A stretch of 64,000 bases of DNA from Arthrobacter sp. FW306-2-2C-D06B (GTDB lineage: Bacteria > Actinomycetota > Actinomycetes > Actinomycetales > Micrococcaceae): assembly GCF_021789175.1 (NCBI RefSeq), contig NZ_CP084560.1, positions 1,302,001-1,366,000 on the forward strand. Direction: 5' to 3'. Made by a program: the position numbers and the translations under genes. The stretch's first letter is position 1. Each line of letters starts with the position of its first letter. The notes under the pieces were generated by a model. That model was not told the DNA's origin and did no database searches. It saw nothing but the letters and a program-made list of their open reading frames with translations. Positions 39,241 to 48,760 of this stretch are shown here, one piece after another.

Positions 39241-39427
39241 GGACAATCCCCTCAGCCATGACAGAACCTCAGCCGGGCAGCGGTGCCCTGGCCGGGATAT
39301 ACCGCCTTTTGTACCAGACTACCCAGCCTAGGCCCGCCGCAGACAGAGGCAGCCTCCCGAGGGAGGGACGGCGAAGGGATACAGGGGTCATCAGGAAGGC
39401 ATCAGGAGGGAAGGATAGGGTGGATCC

Positions 39428-40312
39428 ATGTGCAATTCCCTCCCGCCGGCTTCCTACCGCGCGCCAGAAACCGGCGATTCCCGCAAAGAATACCCGCCTG
39501 CTCCCGAACCGCTGCCGGTCCCCGTGATGGACAACCACACGCACCTCGACTTCCGGCACGGCCTGCTCGAAGTCGCGGTGGGGGATGCCCTGGACGCGGC
39601 CGAAGCCGTGGGTGTCCAGGGCGCGGTGCAGGTGGGTTGCGACCTCGAGTCATCGCGGTTCACGGTCCAGGCGCTTGACGCGGACAGGCGGCTCCTGGGA
39701 GCTGTCGCCATCCACCCCAACGATGCCCCCGTTTACGCGGGCCGCGGAGAGCTGGAATCGGCTCTCGCGGAAATCGAGGAGCTGGCGGCCCATCCGAGGG
39801 TCCGTGCGATCGGTGAAACCGGGCTTGATTTCTTCCGCACCCATGGCGACGGACTGGTGCACCAGCGCCATTCGTTCCGCCGCCACATCGATATCGCGAA
39901 GAGGCTGGACCTCACCCTCCAGATCCACGACCGTGACGCCCACGACGACGTCGTCCAGGTTCTCCGGGAGGAGGGGGCCCCGGAGCGGGTGGTCTTCCAT
40001 TGCTTCTCCGGCGACGAAGAACTGGCACGGATCTGTAATTTGAACGGATGGTACATGTCCTTTGCGGGCACCATGACGTTCAAGAACGCCGCAAATCTGA
40101 GGGCCGCGCTGGCCATCGCGGATCCGGAGCTGGTGCTCGTCGAGACGGACTCCCCGTTCCTCACCCCGCACCCTTACCGGGGCCGCCCGAACGCGAGCTA
40201 CATGGTGCCGTACACCGTCCGTTCCATGTCCGAAGTGACCGGAACAGAGCTATCCACGCTGTGCTCGCAACTGGCTCAAAACACCATCGCCACCTACGGA
40301 TCCTGGGACTAA
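39428..40312 (+). CDS. tatD: TatD-family metal-dependent hydrolase
   Basis: A TIM-barrel metal-dependent (deoxyribo)nuclease of the TatD family. The 294 residues contain the metal ligands His37 and His39 (DNHTHLD), Glu130 (AIGETGLDF), His167, His191 (VFHCFSG) and Asp in VETDSPFLTP. A Pro-rich N-terminal segment of 33 residues precedes the core. The ATG at 39428 is 6 bases after TAGGGT (39416-39421), a leaderless layout. It precedes rpf and ksgA as in mycobacteria. Confidence 0.93.
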   Translation: MCNSLPPASYRAPETGDSRKEYPPAPEPLPVPVMDNHTHLDFRHGLLEVAVGDALDAAEAVGVQGAVQVGCDLESSRFTVQALDADRRLLGAVAIHPNDAPVYAGRGELESALAEIEELAAHPRVRAIGETGLDFFRTHGDGLVHQRHSFRRHIDIAKRLDLTLQIHDRDAHDDVVQVLREEGAPERVVFHCFSGDEELARICNLNGWYMSFAGTMTFKNAANLRAALAIADPELVLVETDSPFLTPHPYRGRPNASYMVPYTVRSMSEVTGTELSTLCSQLAQNTIATYGSWD

Positions 40313-40348
40313 GCAGCATTCACGCTGCATACCCAGTATGTAAAAATC

Positions 40349-40386
40349 TTGGTCACTTTATAACGCTTCGGTTACAGTGGGTAACC
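40349..40386 (+). promoter_or_regulatory. rpf promoter with overlapping inverted repeat
   Basis: TTGGTC (40349-40354) and TACAGT (40373-40378) are 18 bases apart, leaving a leader of roughly 195 bases. GGTTAC (40370-40375) and GTAACC (40381-40386) form an inverted repeat over the -10 box and probable start site, a likely operator. MtrA controls rpf-type genes in other actinobacteria through GTAAC-like motifs, so MtrA is a candidate; this is inference. The leader was inspected for a ydaO-type riboswitch and none was recognised. Confidence 0.5.
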
Positions 40387-40578
40387 AGTAGCCGGGGTCG
40401 GGGAAGGCCTTCGGACAACTAACTCCGTTCGCAATTGGTGTTTTCAGTTGAATTGAGTGTGGCGGCGCACAACTCCGCTGCAGTCCTCATGCATGCTTCG
40501 GCCTGCATCCGGGACCGCGGCAGGAGGCCCCTGTGTGCTTTTCCCCGTGCCCGGATGGTCCAAAAGTTACGGGCAAAC

Positions 40579-41730
40579 ATGGTCAAGTTCTTCACCACGG
40601 GCGGTAAGTTCAGTTTCGTCAAAGTCGGTGCACAGCTGCTGGTGCTTTTGGCACTCGTGCTGGGAGTCGTTGCTTTTACCGGCAACAACAAATCAGTCAC
40701 CCTCAACGTCGACGGCAAAGTGAGTTCCGTCCAGACCTTCGGCAACACCGTTGACCAAGTGGTCAAGGCAGCCAAGGTTGATCTGAAGGCTGAAGACCGG
40801 GTCTCCCCGGCCTTGGACGCCTCGGTGCAGAACGGCTCCATCATCAACGTCAATCTGGCCAAGGCCGTAACGGTCAGCCTTGATGGCGCCCAGCGGACGG
40901 TCAACACCACGGCCCCGAACGTCGAAGGCCTCGTCTCCGAGCTCGGCGTCGCGAGCGCATCGGCCGTCTCCCAGCCCAAAGACGCGCAGCTGGCCGTCTC
41001 CGGATCCTACGTTTCGATCCTTACCCCCAAGACGATCAGCCTGATTGTGGACGGGCAGAGCTCTTCAAAGACCACGACGGCGGCCGACGTGGGAACCGTC
41101 CTCAGCGATGCCGGCGTCTCGCTCGGCGCGAACGACCGGGTTTCGCAGCCCAACTCGGCTCCCGTTGTCCAGAACATGGTGATCAAGGTTTCCCGGGTGG
41201 ACACCAGCAAGACCGCCACCGAGACGGAGAACGTCCCCTTTGACACGGTCACCACGGAAGACGCCACCCAGTTCAGCGACCAGAAGACCGTAACCCAGGA
41301 AGGGGTCCTCGGACTGCTCAGCAAGACGTTCAAGCTCGTCCTGGTAGATGGTCGCGAAGCTTCCCGGTCTTTGGTCTCCTCTGATGTCACCGTCAAGCCG
41401 GTCCCCGCGAAGGTAACGGTCGGAACCAAGGAGCGCCCCAAGCCCGCCCCGGCCGCGGCTGTGGCCTCGGGACCTACCGGCGCGCCGAACGAGGCAATGT
41501 GGGACAAGATTGCACAGTGTGAGTCCGGCGGGAACTGGGCCATCAACACCGGCAACGGTTACTACGGTGGCCTTCAGTTCGACATCCAGACCTGGATCGG
41601 TTCCGGCGGTGGCGCTTACGCTCCCAACGCAGCCGCCGCCAGCAAGGCCCAACAGATTGACATCGCCAACCGCGTCTACGCGCAGCGCGGCCTCGGACCT
41701 TGGGGCTGTGGCTGGGCAGCTTCCAGGTAA
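40579..41730 (+). CDS. rpfB: resuscitation-promoting factor (RpfB type)
   Basis: A secreted or membrane-anchored muralytic enzyme that helps dormant actinobacteria resume growth. The 383 residues comprise one N-terminal transmembrane segment (15-34), three DUF348 repeats (about 38-210), a G5 domain (about 215-295), and the C-terminal Rpf transglycosylase domain (304-383). The catalytic Glu315 is in CESGGNW, and Cys314 and Cys377 probably form the conserved disulfide. The start is uncertain: ATG 40579 gives the usual VKFFT N-terminus, while in-frame ATG 40555 and GTG 40435 add a basic extension with no better ribosome site. Confidence 0.92.
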   Translation: MVKFFTTGGKFSFVKVGAQLLVLLALVLGVVAFTGNNKSVTLNVDGKVSSVQTFGNTVDQVVKAAKVDLKAEDRVSPALDASVQNGSIINVNLAKAVTVSLDGAQRTVNTTAPNVEGLVSELGVASASAVSQPKDAQLAVSGSYVSILTPKTISLIVDGQSSSKTTTAADVGTVLSDAGVSLGANDRVSQPNSAPVVQNMVIKVSRVDTSKTATETENVPFDTVTTEDATQFSDQKTVTQEGVLGLLSKTFKLVLVDGREASRSLVSSDVTVKPVPAKVTVGTKERPKPAPAAAVASGPTGAPNEAMWDKIAQCESGGNWAINTGNGYYGGLQFDIQTWIGSGGGAYAPNAAAASKAQQIDIANRVYAQRGLGPWGCGWAASR

Positions 41731-41743
41731 ACGAAATGAAATT

Positions 41744-41776
41744 GGCCGGGTCCGGAATCTTCGGGCCCGGCCTTTT
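41744..41776 (+). terminator. terminator after rpf
   Basis: GGCCGGGTCCG (41744-41754) pairs with 41762-41772 (one G-T pair), 7-base loop, followed by TTTT. Confidence 0.88.
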
Positions 41777-41836
41777 CGCGTGCTGAAGATGGGGAGCGGG
41801 CGCTCCCGCTCGTCGCTCAGACGATACGATACCTAG

Positions 41837-42718
41837 GTGACTGAACCGAATTCCGAACCCGCCGCCGTCGCACCCCTTCTGGGAGCTGCGGACATCCGAC
41901 GGCTCGCCGAGGAAATCGGTGTCCGCCCGACAAAGACCCTGGGCCAGAACTTCGTCATCGACGGCAACACGATCCGGAGGATCGTCTCTGCCGCCGGAAT
42001 CGATCCCGGGGAAACCGTGCTGGAGGTCGGCCCGGGGCTTGGTTCCTTGACGCTCGGCCTGCTCGACGCCGCCAAAACAGTTGTCGCCGTCGAAATCGAT
42101 CCCGTACTGGCCGGCAAGTTGCCGGACACGGTGCGCTCGTGGCGCCCGGAGTCCGTGGACGATTTCCATCTCGTCCTCTCCGACGCCATGAAGGTCACCG
42201 AGCTTCCGGTGCAGCCCACGGCCCTCGTGGCCAACCTGCCGTACAACGTGGCGGTCCCCGTGGTCCTGCACCTGCTCCAGTATTTCCCGAGCCTGCAACA
42301 CGGGCTGGTCATGGTCCAGGACGAAGTGGCGGACCGGCTGGCCGCCGGGCCCGGCTCCAAAATCTACGGAGTTCCCTCGGTCAAGGCCGCTTGGTACGGC
42401 CACATGCGCAAAGCCGGCGTGATCGGCATGAATGTCTTCTGGCCGGCGCCGAAGATCCACTCCGGACTCGTGTCCTTCACCCGCGGTGCGCCGCCGGCAA
42501 CGCACGCCACGCGCGAGCAGGTCTTCGCGGTCATCGACGCCGCATTCGCCCAGCGCCGCAAGACCCTCCGCGCGGCCCTCGCGACCTGGGCAGGGAGCGC
42601 GGCCGAGGCCGAACGTTTCATCGTGGCTGCAGGCGTTGATCCGACGGCACGCGGAGAGGTGCTCGATATCAACGCGTTTGTCCGGATCGCCGAGGCACGC
42701 CACCCCCTGGACGCATGA
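41837..42718 (+). CDS. ksgA: 16S rRNA (adenine-1518/1519-N6)-dimethyltransferase
   Basis: Dimethylates two adjacent adenines in the 3' hairpin of 16S rRNA using SAM, a late checkpoint in small-subunit assembly. The 293 residues show [10 protein letters not shown], the SAM-binding [10 protein letters not shown] and the catalytic NLPYNV motif. The GTG is 6 bases after TACGAT (41825-41830), a leaderless layout. The stop overlaps the ispE start by 4 bp. Confidence 0.96.
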   Translation: MTEPNSEPAAVAPLLGAADIRRLAEEIGVRPTKTLGQNFVIDGNTIRRIVSAAGIDPGETVLEVGPGLGSLTLGLLDAAKTVVAVEIDPVLAGKLPDTVRSWRPESVDDFHLVLSDAMKVTELPVQPTALVANLPYNVAVPVVLHLLQYFPSLQHGLVMVQDEVADRLAAGPGSKIYGVPSVKAAWYGHMRKAGVIGMNVFWPAPKIHSGLVSFTRGAPPATHATREQVFAVIDAAFAQRRKTLRAALATWAGSAAEAERFIVAAGVDPTARGEVLDINAFVRIAEARHPLDA

Positions 42719-43692
42719 ATCCGGCAATCAGCGGTGCGAACCGCGGGCGCTTCGTCGCACGGACCGTACGCGTCCGGGCACCCGGCAAGGTGAACGTGTC
42801 CCTCAATGTCGGCCCCTTGCGGCCCGACGGCTACCACTCGGTCGCCAGCGTGTATCTCGCGGTGTCCCTGTACGAGGAAGTAGCCGCCACAAGCACTGAG
42901 GGGCCCGGGATCACGGTCAGCGTCGGTCCCTCAAGCACGTTGGACCTCGACGGCGTGGACATCCCCCTGGACGAGCGGAACCTGGCCTACAAGGCCGCCG
43001 CCATCATGAGGGATGTCTCGGAGAACGCCACGGGCGTGCACTTGGAAATCACCAAGCGCGTGCCTGTTGCCGGAGGCATGGGCGGCGGTTCGGCCGATGC
43101 CGCGGCGACGCTCCTGGCCTGCGATGCGCTCTGGAACAGTGGCTTGTCCCGCGAAGAACTGGCCCACCTTGCCGCCGAGTTGGGCGCGGACGTGCCGTTC
43201 TCGCTGCTCGGAGGTACCGCCGTCGGGCTTGGCGTCGGCGACGAACTCTCACCCGCCCTCGCGAAGGCGCAGATGGACTGGGTCCTGGTCTGCGCCGACT
43301 ACGGACTCTCCACCCCCGAGGTTTTCCACACCTTGGACAGGCTTCGGAACACCGAGGGACTCGACATCCCTGAACCACTCGAGGTCGACGCCAAGATCCT
43401 GCAGGCCCTGCGCGACGGGAATCCCGACGCCCTGAGCAAAGTCCTTATCAACGACCTCCAGCGCGCCTCGATCGAGCTGGCCCCGCAATTGCGGGACACC
43501 ATCGGGATAGGGGAGTCGAACGGAGCCCTCGCCGGGATTGTTTCCGGTTCCGGCCCCACCGTGGCTTTGCTCGCCCACAACCCCCGGGCGGCCGAAGGGC
43601 TCGCCGAGGACCTTCGGCACCTGGGACACAACGCCCTTGCTGTGCACGGCCCGGTTCCCGGTGCCCGGATCATCTCCGATACCCTCCTTTGA
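42715..43692 (+). CDS. ispE: 4-diphosphocytidyl-2-C-methyl-D-erythritol kinase
   Basis: GHMP kinase of the MEP (non-mevalonate) isoprenoid pathway; it phosphorylates the 2-hydroxyl of CDP-methylerythritol. The 325 residues include the N-terminal [14 protein letters not shown] segment, the phosphate-binding [14 protein letters not shown] loop and the C-terminal [10 protein letters not shown] motif. It is translationally coupled to ksgA (ATGA overlap). Its product leads to the polyprenyl carriers used by the envelope enzymes in this window. Confidence 0.95.
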   Translation: MNPAISGANRGRFVARTVRVRAPGKVNVSLNVGPLRPDGYHSVASVYLAVSLYEEVAATSTEGPGITVSVGPSSTLDLDGVDIPLDERNLAYKAAAIMRDVSENATGVHLEITKRVPVAGGMGGGSADAAATLLACDALWNSGLSREELAHLAAELGADVPFSLLGGTAVGLGVGDELSPALAKAQMDWVLVCADYGLSTPEVFHTLDRLRNTEGLDIPEPLEVDAKILQALRDGNPDALSKVLINDLQRASIELAPQLRDTIGIGESNGALAGIVSGSGPTVALLAHNPRAAEGLAEDLRHLGHNALAVHGPVPGARIISDTLL

Positions 43693-43731
43693 CAAGTCGC
43701 CCTGACTGTTCACATCAGAAAGTAGTACCCA

Positions 43732-45567
43732 GTGGCTCACCTGCTCGGCGGTGAAAACCTCACCGTTTCGTTCGCAACCCGCACCATCCTCGACGGCGTA
43801 ACCCTTGGTTTGGAGGACGGCGACAGGATCGGCATGGTCGGGCGCAACGGCGACGGCAAGTCCACGCTGATGCGCTTGCTGGCATTGCGATCGACGCCGG
43901 ATTCCGGCCGCGTCACCAAACGCGGCGACGTCAATGTCGGCTACCTCGACCAGTCCGACGTGCTCGACGGCGACCTCACCGTAGGGGCCGCGATCGTCGG
44001 CGACCAAGCCGACCACGAATGGGCCGCGAACCCCAAAATCCGCGAGATCATGGGCGGCCTCGTGGCCGACGTCGATTGGCACGCCAACGTCCACGCCCTC
44101 TCCGGCGGACAAAAGCGCAGGGTCGCCTTGGCCAAGCTGCTCATCGAGGACCACGACGTGATCATGCTGGACGAGCCCACCAACCACCTCGACGTCGAAG
44201 GCGTCGCCTGGCTCTCCCGGCACTTGAAGACCCGCTGGCGGGCCAACCAGGGCGCGTTCCTTGTGGTGACGCACGACCGTTGGTTCCTGGACGAAGTCTG
44301 CAACCGGACGTGGGAAGTGCACGACGCCATGGTGGACCCGTTCGACGGCGGCTACGCGGCCTACGTGTTGGCCCGCGCCGAGCGCGACCGGAGCGCATCC
44401 GTCGTCGAGAGCAAACGGCAACAGCTGGTCAAGAAGGAGCTGGCATGGCTGCGCCGGGGCGCACCGGCGCGAACCTCGAAGCCGAAGTTCCGCATCGAAG
44501 CCGCCAACGAGCTGATCGCCGATGTTCCTGATCCGCGCGACTCCGTGGCCCTGAGCAAGATGGCAACCGCGCGCCTCGGCAAGGATGTGCTGGACCTTGA
44601 AGGAGTCTCCCTCGATTTCCTGGGCGGTGTCGCCAGCCAAAAGCTCTTCGACGACGTTACCTTGCGCTTGGCGCCTGGGCAGCGGCTCGGGCTGGTGGGC
44701 GTCAACGGTGCCGGAAAGTCCACACTGCTGCGGCTGCTCAACGGCGAGATCACGCCGAGTTCCGGAAAGGTCAAGCGAGGCAAGACCGTTGTCACGGCGG
44801 TGCTCAGCCAGGACGTGAAGGAGCTCGACGACGTGTCCGACCTTCGTGTGATCGAGGTCATCGAACGCGAGAAACGCTCCTTCAGCGTTGGCGGCAAGGA
44901 ATTCACGGCCGGCCAGCTCGTGGAGCAGCTCGGGTTCACGAAGGAAAAGCAGTGGACGCCCGTCACGGACCTTTCAGGTGGCGAACGGCGCCGCCTGCAA
45001 CTCCTGCGCCTCTTGGTGGGCGAGCCCAACGTCCTGATGCTCGACGAACCCACGAACGACCTCGATACCGACACCCTGGCCGCCGTCGAAGACGTCCTGG
45101 ACGGCTGGCCCGGCACGCTGGTCGTTGTCAGCCACGATCGCTACCTGCTGGAACGCGTCACGGATTCCCAGATGGCACTCCTGGGCGATGGCAAGCTGCG
45201 CGGACTTCCGGGCGGCGTGGACCAGTACCTGGAATTGCGCGAAGCCGCGTTGGCGAGCGGCACGGTGACGGGCGGCGCGTCGAGCGGGAGCGCCAGGCCG
45301 ACGGCGGCAAGCGGCTCGAGTGCCGCCGCTTCCGGTCCGAGCGAAGCGGAGAAGCGTGAAGCCCGGAAGGACCTGAACCGGATCGACCGGCAACTGGGCA
45401 AGATCGCGCAACAAGAAGAGAAGCTCCACGTCCAAATGGCGGCCAAGTCCCAATCCGGCGATTTCGACGGCCTCGGGGAACTGAACACCAAGCTCCAGGA
45501 GCTCCTCGAAGAAAAAGAAGGCCTGGAGCTCGAATGGCTCGAGGCGGCCGAGATCCTGGGGGAGTAG
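43732..45567 (+). CDS. ABC-F family ATPase (Uup-like)
   Basis: A 611-residue cytosolic twin ATPase without membrane segments. The first cassette has Walker A GRNGDGKST (37-45), signature LSGGQKRR and Walker B MLDEPTNHLD. The second has GVNGAGKST, LSGGERRR and MLDEPTNDLD. A charged linker joins them, and a Ser/Ala-rich linker followed by a coiled-coil C-terminal domain (about 540-611) resembles Uup. ABC-F proteins act on stalled ribosomes or, for Uup, on branched DNA. The start GTG follows an AGAAAG purine run. It is 39 bp after ispE and may be co-transcribed with it. Confidence 0.9.
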   Translation: MAHLLGGENLTVSFATRTILDGVTLGLEDGDRIGMVGRNGDGKSTLMRLLALRSTPDSGRVTKRGDVNVGYLDQSDVLDGDLTVGAAIVGDQADHEWAANPKIREIMGGLVADVDWHANVHALSGGQKRRVALAKLLIEDHDVIMLDEPTNHLDVEGVAWLSRHLKTRWRANQGAFLVVTHDRWFLDEVCNRTWEVHDAMVDPFDGGYAAYVLARAERDRSASVVESKRQQLVKKELAWLRRGAPARTSKPKFRIEAANELIADVPDPRDSVALSKMATARLGKDVLDLEGVSLDFLGGVASQKLFDDVTLRLAPGQRLGLVGVNGAGKSTLLRLLNGEITPSSGKVKRGKTVVTAVLSQDVKELDDVSDLRVIEVIEREKRSFSVGGKEFTAGQLVEQLGFTKEKQWTPVTDLSGGERRRLQLLRLLVGEPNVLMLDEPTNDLDTDTLAAVEDVLDGWPGTLVVVSHDRYLLERVTDSQMALLGDGKLRGLPGGVDQYLELREAALASGTVTGGASSGSARPTAASGSSAAASGPSEAEKREARKDLNRIDRQLGKIAQQEEKLHVQMAAKSQSGDFDGLGELNTKLQELLEEKEGLELEWLEAAEILGE

Positions 45568-45580
45568 GCGGGCTGGGACG

Positions 45581-45608
45581 GGCGCCTACTCCCCTCACCC
45601 TAGGCGCC
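45581..45608 (+). terminator. terminator after the ABC-F gene
   Basis: GGCGCCTA (45581-45588) pairs perfectly with TAGGCGCC (45601-45608), 12-base loop, 13 bases after the stop codon. Confidence 0.7.
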
Positions 45609-45629
45609 GAGTGCCTTGGGTGCCGGAAG

Positions 45630-46055
45630 CGGCCCTTCCGCGTCGCTTAGACACGGCCCATGTGGGCTTGCGGTCGCTGAGCGACCTCCGGCCCACTATG
45701 TGCCGCGATGCGCTCCTTTCGGAAGAACCGCCTCCGGCGGGGGAAGTCGCCTCGCGCGGGTGGACTGCCGGCGTCGTCCGCTGCGGTGAAATGGGGGACT
45801 GTGCGCTTCGCGACACCCAAATGTTCTGGCGACTCGGATCTAGGAAACCGATGCGCGGATACGGGTGTCGACAGGAATTTTCCGTGTCGACGTGACGGAT
45901 CGGCGTCGTGAAGGGCCGAGTCGCGGACGGAAGATTGGCAAGAGCGGCGCTGCGGGCCTTCGGGTAGGAGCGCATCGCGGCGCATCGGGGTTTGGAGGTC
46001 GCTCAGCGACCGGAAGACCCCTTATGCGCTGTGTCTAAGCGACGGCGAAGGGCCG
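45630..46055. repeat. 426-bp non-coding element with long inverted arms
   Basis: This fills most of the 582-base gap between the ABC-F and TetR genes. Terminal arms 45630-45654 and 46031-46055 match 23 of 25 bases as inverted repeats. Inside them, GGTCGCTGAGCGACC (45672-45686), itself a palindrome, pairs with 45997-46011. Then 45705-45717 pairs perfectly with 45966-45978. The central 248 bases contain smaller stems such as around GTCGAC sites at 45867 and 45886. No convincing ORF was found. It could be a MITE-like element or a large structured RNA. Confidence 0.7.
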
Positions 46056-46061
46056 TTGCGC

Positions 46062-46105
46062 CGCGGAGGTGACCACGGAAACGCGCGGAGGCGACCGCGG
46101 AAACG
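46062..46105. repeat. 2 x 22-bp tandem repeat
   Basis: Units 46062-46083 and 46084-46105 (both starting CGCGGAGG and ending GGAAACG) differ at two positions. They sit between the large inverted-repeat element and the TetR stop codon. No function is apparent. Confidence 0.7.
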
Positions 46106-46149
46106 TTCGAAGGGGCCGTTGGACCGCAAAGGCGACGCACCCAGCCGCC

Positions 46150-46836
46150 CTAGCCCTCGCTCCGCAGTTCCGGCTCTTTTTGTAGGCCCGTCAGGCCGTT
46201 CCATGCCAGGTTGACCAGGTGGGCGGCTACTGCGCGTTTGTCGGGCTCGCGGTGGTCCAACCACCATTGGCCGGTCATGGCCACCATGCCTACGAGCATC
46301 TGGGCGTACATGGCTCCATCGGCTGCGCTGAATCCGCGCCGGGAGAATTCGTCGGCGAGCAGGTTTTCCACGCGATCCGCCACGTGGGAGAGCAGGGTGG
46401 AGAAGGCCCCTTCGGGCTGGGAGGGCGGGGCGTCGCGCATCAGGATCCGGAAGCCGTCGCTCCGCTCTTCGATGTAGCCAAGCAACGCAAGGGCCGCCTG
46501 TTCAACGAGGACGCGCGGTTTGGCTTCCGCGGCGAGGGACTCGTTGATGGCGTCGAGGAGGATCCGGAATTCGAACTCCACAACCTGCGTGTAGAGGCCT
46601 TCCTTCGAGCCGAAGTGCTCGTAAATCACGGGCTTGGACACGCCTGCGGCCGCTGCGATTTCGTCGATGGTCGTAGCGTCCAGGCCGCGGGCGGCGAAGA
46701 GGCCCCGGCCAATTTCGATGAGCTGGGAGCGGCGCTGGGAGCCTGTCATCCGGGCACGGACAACCTGGGCCACGGGTGGGTGGTTGATCACCCTGGTACC
46801 CGTCGATTGCCGGGGAAGTCCTGTGCTGTTGCTCAC
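46150..46836 (-). CDS. TetR-family transcriptional regulator
   Basis: A 228-residue regulator. The HTH (TIDEIAAAAGVSKPVIYEHF) follows a 38-residue N-terminal region; the C-terminal domain has the LLGYIEERSDGFRILMRDAP segment common in a broad actinobacterial subgroup. A TetR gene beside glmU is also found in mycobacteria. Start GTG 46836 was chosen because CATGAT lies 6 bases upstream (leaderless type); an ATG at 46884 would add 16 unconserved residues. Target and ligand are unknown. The 189-base gap to the tRNA holds nothing else recognised. Confidence 0.9.
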   Translation of the reverse strand: MSNSTGLPRQSTGTRVINHPPVAQVVRARMTGSQRRSQLIEIGRGLFAARGLDATTIDEIAAAAGVSKPVIYEHFGSKEGLYTQVVEFEFRILLDAINESLAAEAKPRVLVEQAALALLGYIEERSDGFRILMRDAPPSQPEGAFSTLLSHVADRVENLLADEFSRRGFSAADGAMYAQMLVGMVAMTGQWWLDHREPDKRAVAAHLVNLAWNGLTGLQKEPELRSEG

Positions 46837-47025
46837 GCATCCATCATGCCTCATGTCAAGCGTGCAGCGGCCTCGGGAGGGCATGCCAGTACCGATGAAA
46901 TGGACTCAGGAATGCACCAAGTCGCGAACACCGCAATGGTCATGGCAAACTAGATTCTTGTGTGTGCGACCCGGTCAATCGGGAAGCCCGAGGACCCTGC
47001 GTCCGCAAGGGCCGCGTGCGCACGG

Positions 47026-47097
47026 TCCGCTCTGGTGTAATGGCAGCACCCCGGCCTTTGGAGCCGTGGAGTATAGGTTCGAATCCTATGGGCGGAA
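47026..47097 (+). tRNA. tRNA-Gln (anticodon TTG)
   Basis: A 72-base cloverleaf. Acceptor TCCGCTC pairs with GGGCGGA (47090-47096), with discriminator A47097. A short D-arm follows, then an anticodon stem CGGC/GCCG with loop CTTTGGA, placing TTG at 47058-47060. The T-arm contains GGTTCGAATCC. CCA is not encoded. It is the only tRNA in the window. Confidence 0.93.
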
Positions 47098-47251
47098 CTT
47101 GTCGGTGGTCTGCCGGCACCGCCTCTGAAGGCACCGTCTCTCCCGAAGCTGTCCTCTGGCTGCGCGGAAGGCCGTGAATCGGCAAGAGTAGGATAGAGCA
47201 GATGCCGCAGCCGGGTTCGCCCGGACGTAACCGAGCAAGGAGAGCGACTTC

Positions 47252-48760
47252 GTGAGCCCCGATACTACTGGCCCCGCCGCTGTAATTGTCCTAGCTGCCG
47301 GAGCCGGTACGCGGATGAAGTCGCGGACTCCCAAAATCCTTCACGAGATCGGCGGACGCTCGATGGTGGCGCACGCCATCCTCGCGGCGCGATCCATCGA
47401 TCCCCAGCAGCTGGCCTTGGTGGTCCGCCACGAACGCGACCTCGTCGCGGCGCACATTGGACTGATCGATCCCGACGCCGTCATCGTGGACCAGGACGAT
47501 GTTCCTGGAACCGGACGCGCCGTCGAAGTAGCCCTTGACGCCTTGGACGCGAAGGCCGAACTCACTGGCACGGTAGTGGTCACGTATGGCGATGTGCCTT
47601 TGCTGACCGGTTCCCTTCTGTCCGAGCTTGTCGCCACGCATGAATCCGAGGGCAACGCGGTGACGGTCCTGACTGCGGTTCTCGACGACGCCAATGGCTA
47701 TGGCCGCATCCTTCGTGCCGAGGACGGCACCGTGCTGGGCATCCGCGAACACAAAGATGCCAGCGACGCCGAGCGCTCCATCCGCGAGGTCAACTCCGGC
47801 ATCTACGCTTTTGACGCGAAAGTGCTTCGCGAGCAGCTGCGCAAAGTGACCACTGAGAACATCCAGCAAGAAAAGTACCTCACTGACGTTCTCGAATTGG
47901 CGCGCGACGCCGGAGGCCGGGTTTCCGCCGTCGTCACCGCCGACCGCTGGCAGGTCGAGGGCGCCAACGACCGTATCCAGCTCGCCGCGCTCGGTGCCGA
48001 GCACAACCGCCGCATCATCGAGGCCTGGATGCGTGCCGGCGTCACGGTGGTTGACCCGGCCACCACGTGGATCGATTCCACCGTCACCTTGGACGAGGAC
48101 GTCCGCCTCCTGCCCAACACACAGCTCCACGGGACCACAACCGTGGCGCGCGACGCCGTCGTCGGGCCCGACACGACCCTCACCGACGTTTCGGTGGGCG
48201 AAGGCGCCAAGGTGACCCGCACCCACGGTTCGGGATCCGCCATTGGCGCCAGGGCAACCGTGGGCCCGTTCACCTACCTGCGCCCCGGCACTGTCCTCGG
48301 GGAGACCGGCAAGATCGGCGCTTTCTACGAAACGAAGAACGTGACGATCGGCCGCGGTTCGAAGCTGTCCCACCTCGGATATGCGGGCGACGCCGAGATC
48401 GGCGAGGACACCAACATCGGGTGCGGCAATATCACGGCCAACTACGACGGCGAGAAGAAGCACCGCACGGTGATCGGCTCCGGCGTACGGACCGGTTCCA
48501 ACACCGTCTTCGTTGCCCCGGTAACAATTGGTGACGGCGCGTACAGCGGTGCCGGTGCAATCATCCGCAAAGACGTTCCCGCCGGAGCCCTCACCTTGAG
48601 TGTCGCTCCCCAGCGCAATGCAGAAGGCTGGGTCATCGCCAACCGGCAGGGCAGCAACTCGGCCCAGCTGGCGCAGGCTGCGCAAGCCGCGCATGGCTCC
48701 ACTGCCACCCCCGATTCCTCAAGTACTCCGGCAACCACAGAAGAGGGCACACAGGCATGA
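47252..48760 (+). CDS. glmU: bifunctional UDP-N-acetylglucosamine pyrophosphorylase / glucosamine-1-phosphate acetyltransferase
   Basis: Makes UDP-GlcNAc, the shared precursor of peptidoglycan and other envelope glycans, by acetylating glucosamine-1-phosphate and then adding UMP. The 502 residues begin with the nucleotidyltransferase motif LAAGAGTRMKS and continue into a left-handed beta-helix of hexapeptide repeats (about 255-455) with the YETKNVTIGRGSKLSHLGYAGD-type acetyltransferase region. A Ser/Thr/Ala-rich tail of about 35 residues follows. The GTG start has AAGGAGAG 7 bases upstream; TAGGAT at 47189-47194 may be its -10. The stop overlaps prs by 4 bp. Confidence 0.96.
   Translation: MSPDTTGPAAVIVLAAGAGTRMKSRTPKILHEIGGRSMVAHAILAARSIDPQQLALVVRHERDLVAAHIGLIDPDAVIVDQDDVPGTGRAVEVALDALDAKAELTGTVVVTYGDVPLLTGSLLSELVATHESEGNAVTVLTAVLDDANGYGRILRAEDGTVLGIREHKDASDAERSIREVNSGIYAFDAKVLREQLRKVTTENIQQEKYLTDVLELARDAGGRVSAVVTADRWQVEGANDRIQLAALGAEHNRRIIEAWMRAGVTVVDPATTWIDSTVTLDEDVRLLPNTQLHGTTTVARDAVVGPDTTLTDVSVGEGAKVTRTHGSGSAIGARATVGPFTYLRPGTVLGETGKIGAFYETKNVTIGRGSKLSHLGYAGDAEIGEDTNIGCGNITANYDGEKKHRTVIGSGVRTGSNTVFVAPVTIGDGAYSGAGAIIRKDVPAGALTLSVAPQRNAEGWVIANRQGSNSAQLAQAAQAAHGSTATPDSSSTPATTEEGTQA

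Noticed and set aside
40387..40578. ydaO-type (c-di-AMP) riboswitch upstream of rpf
   Set aside because: It was expected from other actinobacterial rpf genes, but the conserved core segments were not found by eye. A covariance search would be decisive.
45568..46149. Short ORFs of 65-126 codons on both strands in the 582-base gap
   Set aside because: They follow the symmetric inverted arms, lack ribosome sites and show no protein-like composition.
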